Assembly: GCF_016758255.1 (NCBI RefSeq)
Contig: NZ_QYAD01000002.1
Location: 434,001-498,000 of the forward strand
DNA: 64,000 nt
Origin: Leucobacter chromiireducens subsp. chromiireducens
Lineage (GTDB): Bacteria > Actinomycetota > Actinomycetes > Actinomycetales > Microbacteriaceae
Direction of reading: 5' to 3'
Part shown: piece after piece, positions 61,253 to 64,000 of the stretch
Layout: every line of letters begins with the position of its first letter
Position numbering within the stretch: position 1 is the stretch's first letter
The notes under the pieces: generated by a model
The model's input: only the letters and a program-made list of their open reading frames with translations
Database searches by the model: none
Told to the model about the DNA's origin: nothing
Program-made: the position numbers and the translations under genes

Positions 61253-62355
61253 TGTTTCCGCGGCGCATGGCGACCCCACTTGAAGACTTCGCGATCCCGG
61301 ATCGACGGGGTCTCGTGCAGACGGTGCTTGGGGAGGTGCAGCCAGATGCTCTGGGGCCCACGCTCATGCACGAGCACGTGTTCCTCGACATCCGGCGGCC
61401 CGCGCACTCGCAGAACCCTCGCCCGGGTGAGTGGGCGGAAGCCGCGCAGCAGCCGCTGACGCTCGACAATCTGGCAGCCGTGCGGCGCGGGCAAGTGAAC
61501 TCCGACAACGACGTGCTCGGCGACTTCGAGATGATGCGCGAGGAGGTCTCGGTGTTTGCAACGCAGGGCGGTGGCACGCTCGTTGAGGTCACCCCCGCCG
61601 GTGTGGGGCGCGACCCGCGTGCGCTCGCTCGGCTCAGCCGCGCGACGGGCCTGCACGTGGTGATGGGGTCTGGGTGGTACCAGCAAGATCTCCACCCGCG
61701 AGGCTTCGCCGAGCGCTCGGACGATGAGCTCGTTGCGGAGCTCGTTGCTGACATCGTGGGTGGCGCGAGTGGCTCGGGCGTCCGAGCCGGGGTGATTGGC
61801 GAGGCGGGCGCCGAGGGTGCCCCCGTGCCGCCCGCGGAGATGCGTAGCGTCCGTGCGGCGGGGCGCGCCGCTGCGCTCACCGGCGCGCCCATCACGCTGC
61901 ACATGGGCGGGTTTGGTGAGGAGAAACTCCGGGTGCTCGACGCGCTCGAGGACGCGGGCGCGGATCCGAGTGGGGTGGTCTTCGGCCACGCGGGCACGAT
62001 CGCCGATGACATGTCGCTCGCGCGCCGGCTCCTCGCGCGTGGGGTGACAGTCGAGGCGGACTTCTTGGGCACGACGGGGAGCCCCTGGGGCACGCTCTTC
62101 CCGTTCACCGACCGCGGGGTCGCCCGCGGGTTCGCGGAGCTCGTTGCCGATGGTTGGGGCGCGCAGCTCGTGCTCGGGGGCGACGTGTGTCAGAGTGTGC
62201 AGTTGCGGCGGTACGGGGGCCACGGCTACGGCTACATTGTCGACCACTTCCTCCCGACCCTCGCGGAGTTCGGGGTGTCTGAACGCGCGCTCCAGCACAT
62301 CATGGTTGACAATCCGGCCCGGGTGCTCGCGTTCCGCGCGCCGCGAGGCGCGTAG
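61252..62355 (+). CDS. phosphotriesterase-family metal-dependent hydrolase (PHP/PTER-like)
   Basis: A 367-residue amidohydrolase-superfamily enzyme. Ligands seen: HxH in LMHEHVFLD, a Glu in AGVIGEAGAEG (family members like E. coli PHP use Glu where bacterial phosphotriesterase has carboxylated Lys), His in ITLHMGG, His in VVFGHAGTIADD, and Asp in LVLGGDVCQS. These proteins hydrolyse lactones or esters more often than phosphotriesters. The natural substrate is unknown. ATG overlaps the degenerate paralogue's stop by 1 nt, so the two are made together. It converges directly with the TetR gene, with no gap. Confidence 0.88.
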   Translation: MFPRRMATPLEDFAIPDRRGLVQTVLGEVQPDALGPTLMHEHVFLDIRRPAHSQNPRPGEWAEAAQQPLTLDNLAAVRRGQVNSDNDVLGDFEMMREEVSVFATQGGGTLVEVTPAGVGRDPRALARLSRATGLHVVMGSGWYQQDLHPRGFAERSDDELVAELVADIVGGASGSGVRAGVIGEAGAEGAPVPPAEMRSVRAAGRAAALTGAPITLHMGGFGEEKLRVLDALEDAGADPSGVVFGHAGTIADDMSLARRLLARGVTVEADFLGTTGSPWGTLFPFTDRGVARGFAELVADGWGAQLVLGGDVCQSVQLRRYGGHGYGYIVDHFLPTLAEFGVSERALQHIMVDNPARVLAFRAPRGA

Positions 62356-62952
62356 CTACGGCGTGCGCCGCAGCCGCGCGATGAACTCGGTCACCTGCGC
62401 GTTAAGGGACTCCGCGCTCAGGCGATCGGGGCTCACCACGCGAATGACGGTCGCCCCAATGTTCATCATGACGATCTCATCGGCGAGCTGCGCGTCGGAG
62501 AGCGGGGAGTGGATGTCGCCATCGGCGCGTCCCTCGGCAAGGTAGCGCAGGCACCCCTCGCGCCAGCTGTCGAGGTGGGCGTCGTAGCCGCCAGCGAGCT
62601 CCGTGCTGAACGCGCAGCGCTCCCAGAACGAGAGCAGCACGCGCGCGGCGGTCGCATCCTCTTGTTCGACGGGCAGTGTGTACCGCATGAACATCTCGAG
62701 CGCCGCGATTCCGCGTGCGTCGCCCACGTGGGCGACGAGTCGTTCGCCAAGGCTCGTGAGGGAGCGCTCGTAGGCGCCCTGGATGATTTGGTCTTTGCCG
62801 GTGAAATAGTGCTTGAGTGCACCGTTCGCGAATCCCGCGCGGCCAGCGATCTCGCGCATCGTTGCGGCCTCGATGCCGCCCTCCACGATCAACTGCCAGG
62901 TCACGTCGACAATCTCTGCGCGGCGCTGATCGTGATCGATGATTTTGGGCAT
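62356..62952 (-). CDS. TetR-family transcriptional regulator
   Basis: A 198-residue regulator. The HTH is MREIAGRAGFANGALKHYFT (about residues 32-51), followed by GKDQIIQGAYERSL, similar to BetI-type TetR proteins. The ligand domain has VLLSFWERCAFS. It is divergent from the GMC oxidoreductase, and a partial copy of the recurring TCTA-N6-TAGA palindrome lies 28 nt before its start, which fits autoregulation. I infer that it may be the local regulator of the 49-64 kb island. Confidence 0.87.
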   Translation of the reverse strand: MPKIIDHDQRRAEIVDVTWQLIVEGGIEAATMREIAGRAGFANGALKHYFTGKDQIIQGAYERSLTSLGERLVAHVGDARGIAALEMFMRYTLPVEQEDATAARVLLSFWERCAFSTELAGGYDAHLDSWREGCLRYLAEGRADGDIHSPLSDAQLADEIVMMNIGATVIRVVSPDRLSAESLNAQVTEFIARLRRTP

Positions 62953-62979
62953 GCCCTGTCCTCTCGCCGGCGTTGGTTA

Positions 62980-62993
62980 TCCTCCATTGTAGA
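62980..62993. promoter_or_regulatory. partial TCTA-N6-TAGA site between TetR and GMC oxidoreductase
   Basis: TCCT-CCATTG-TAGA. The right arm is complete and the left arm matches 2 of 4. The surrounding ATTGTAGA also occurs at 57171. Confidence 0.35.
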
Positions 62994-63153
62994 CGGAAAA
63001 ATCCCAGATCACCTGAGTGCGGCGGCTTGTCGCAAACCGCAGAGGTCTTGACTGAGCGGGCACGCCTCTCCGCCCGCCCTCGTGCACGGCGCAACCGCGT
63101 GCCAGCCTCAGAAAGGAAACGCGTGCGATGGTGCCGCGTCGGAGAGGATTCCT

Positions 63154-64000
63154 ATGTCGGCTCAGTCACCCGCTTCCCCTGTTCCCCGGAGCGTCATCGT
63201 TGTGGGGGCCGGCTCCGCCGGTTCCGTGGTGGCCCGCCGCCTCGCCGACGCGGGGGTCTCGGTCACCGTGCTTGAGGCTGGCGGCGAGGACACGAACCCT
63301 GCGATCCATGACCTGAGCCGCATGGGGGAGCTGTGGCACAGCGCGGACGACTGGGACTACTACACGACCCCGCAGCCCGGCGCAGCTGGGCGCCGGATGC
63401 ACCTGCCGCGCGGAAAAGTGCTCGGGGGCTCGCACGCGCTCAACGCGATGATCTGGGTGCGCTGCGCCCCGCAAGACTTCGACCACTGGGCGGAACTCGG
63501 CAACGAGGGCTGGGCCTGGCGAGATGTGCTGCCCGTGTACCGCGAGATCGAGAACTTCTCGGGCGGCGCGTCTGAGCTTCGCGGGGCCGGCGGGCTGCTC
63601 GACGTCACGGATGACTATGCGCTCGCTCCGATCCAGCAGTCGATCATCGAAGCGGGAGTGCAAGAGGGCCTTGAGCACAACCCGGACTACAACGGTACCT
63701 CGCTCGAGGGGATCTCGCAGCAACAGATCACCGTGCGCGATGGGGAGCGCCTAGACACCTACATGGCGTACCTGAAACCAGTGCGGGATCGCGTGACCGT
63801 TGAGGTCGGCGTGCGCGTGGATGAGCTGATCTTTGCGCCGCGGGAGTCGGGCGACGCTGGCGATGCTGCCGGCGAAGGGCCCCGCGTCGTGGGGGTCCGC
63901 GTCACGCAGAACGGCGCGGTGCGAGAGCTGTTCGCGGACGAGGTGATCCTTGCCGCCGGCGCGATCGACTCGCCGCGGGTGCTGCTTCGCTCAGGGATTG
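63154..64000 (+). CDS. GMC-family FAD oxidoreductase (choline-dehydrogenase-like), N-terminal part
   Basis: The frame is open to the right edge, with about 282 residues visible. SVIVVGAGSAGSVVARRLAD is the FAD-binding fold at residues 13-32, LEAGG ends its second strand, and MHLPRGKVLGGSHALNAMIW is the GMC signature 1 region (usually GGSSxxN, here GGSHALN). VILAAGAIDSPRVLLRSGI is signature 2. The family oxidises alcohols such as choline or sugars. The catalytic His pair lies beyond the window. ATG at 63154 follows GGAGAGGA. Divergent from the TetR gene. Confidence 0.88.
   Translation, partial: MSAQSPASPVPRSVIVVGAGSAGSVVARRLADAGVSVTVLEAGGEDTNPAIHDLSRMGELWHSADDWDYYTTPQPGAAGRRMHLPRGKVLGGSHALNAMIWVRCAPQDFDHWAELGNEGWAWRDVLPVYREIENFSGGASELRGAGGLLDVTDDYALAPIQQSIIEAGVQEGLEHNPDYNGTSLEGISQQQITVRDGERLDTYMAYLKPVRDRVTVEVGVRVDELIFAPRESGDAGDAAGEGPRVVGVRVTQNGAVRELFADEVILAAGAIDSPRVLLRSGI

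Overview
This 64 kb window comes from a high-GC actinobacterium. The closest fit is Microbacteriaceae, with a Leucobacter-like genus as a guess. This rests on strong G+C bias at third codon positions, GTG/TTG starts, many 4-nt ATGA/GTGA start-stop overlaps, a tRNA-Gln next to glmU-prs, and the generally actinobacterial look of the proteins. No insertion sequence, integrase, phage gene, CRISPR array or rRNA was seen. The content is a chain of transport and catabolic modules, each with its own regulator, interrupted by a small housekeeping block.

Layout. 0-7.8 kb: the end of a glutaryl-CoA-type acyl-CoA dehydrogenase, a PucR regulator divergent from an arginase-family ureohydrolase plus an MHS transporter, then two CycA-like amino-acid permeases. 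7.8-10.4 kb: a PLP-dependent Orn/Lys/Arg decarboxylase read toward the permeases, with a divergent LysR regulator. 10.4-16.3 kb (all minus): a translationally coupled set of enolase-superfamily enzyme, YfcC-type carrier and M20 amidohydrolase, preceded by an unrecognised winged-helix regulator and a TetR protein. 16.4-18.2 kb: an amidase divergent from that TetR gene. 18.3-23.2 kb: two large secreted proteins, one with duplicated beta domains and GHEHG motifs, the other a seven-blade FG-GAP propeller with Ig-like repeats. 23.2-26.5 kb: MarR regulator, tRNA-Gln(UUG), glmU, prs. 26.5-31.7 kb: two APC permeases, a DmpA-type aminopeptidase and a TetR regulator.

31.9-38.7 kb (minus) is a homoprotocatechuate meta-cleavage cluster: hpaD, hpaE, a GntR/FCD regulator, an unusual FAH-RraA fusion, hpaI and hpaH. 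A 12-bp palindrome occurs identically before the fusion gene and before hpaH. Divergent from it, 38.9-44.2 kb encodes a peptide/nickel-type ABC importer with a permease-ATPase fusion. 44.3-47.6 kb holds a DEAD-box RNA helicase with an RGG tail, a hypothetical gene behind an iron-box-like site, and a SnoaL-like gene that it overlaps in antisense.

47.7-64 kb is a catabolic island I cannot assign to a known pathway: aldehyde dehydrogenase, Bcr/CflA exporter, two HSL-type esterases, two related aldo-keto reductases that lack the catalytic His, Zn-alcohol dehydrogenase, YtcJ-type amidohydrolase, SDR, alpha/beta hydrolase, SAM methyltransferase, a phosphotriesterase-family enzyme translationally coupled to a paralogue that has lost every metal ligand, a TetR regulator, and the start of a GMC oxidoreductase. 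A spaced palindrome close to TCTA-N6-TAGA recurs in the divergent promoter regions of this island and also before the ABC importer. This suggests one regulon, possibly governed by the TetR protein at 62.4 kb. The phosphotriesterase pseudoenzyme pair and this motif are the most novel observations here.
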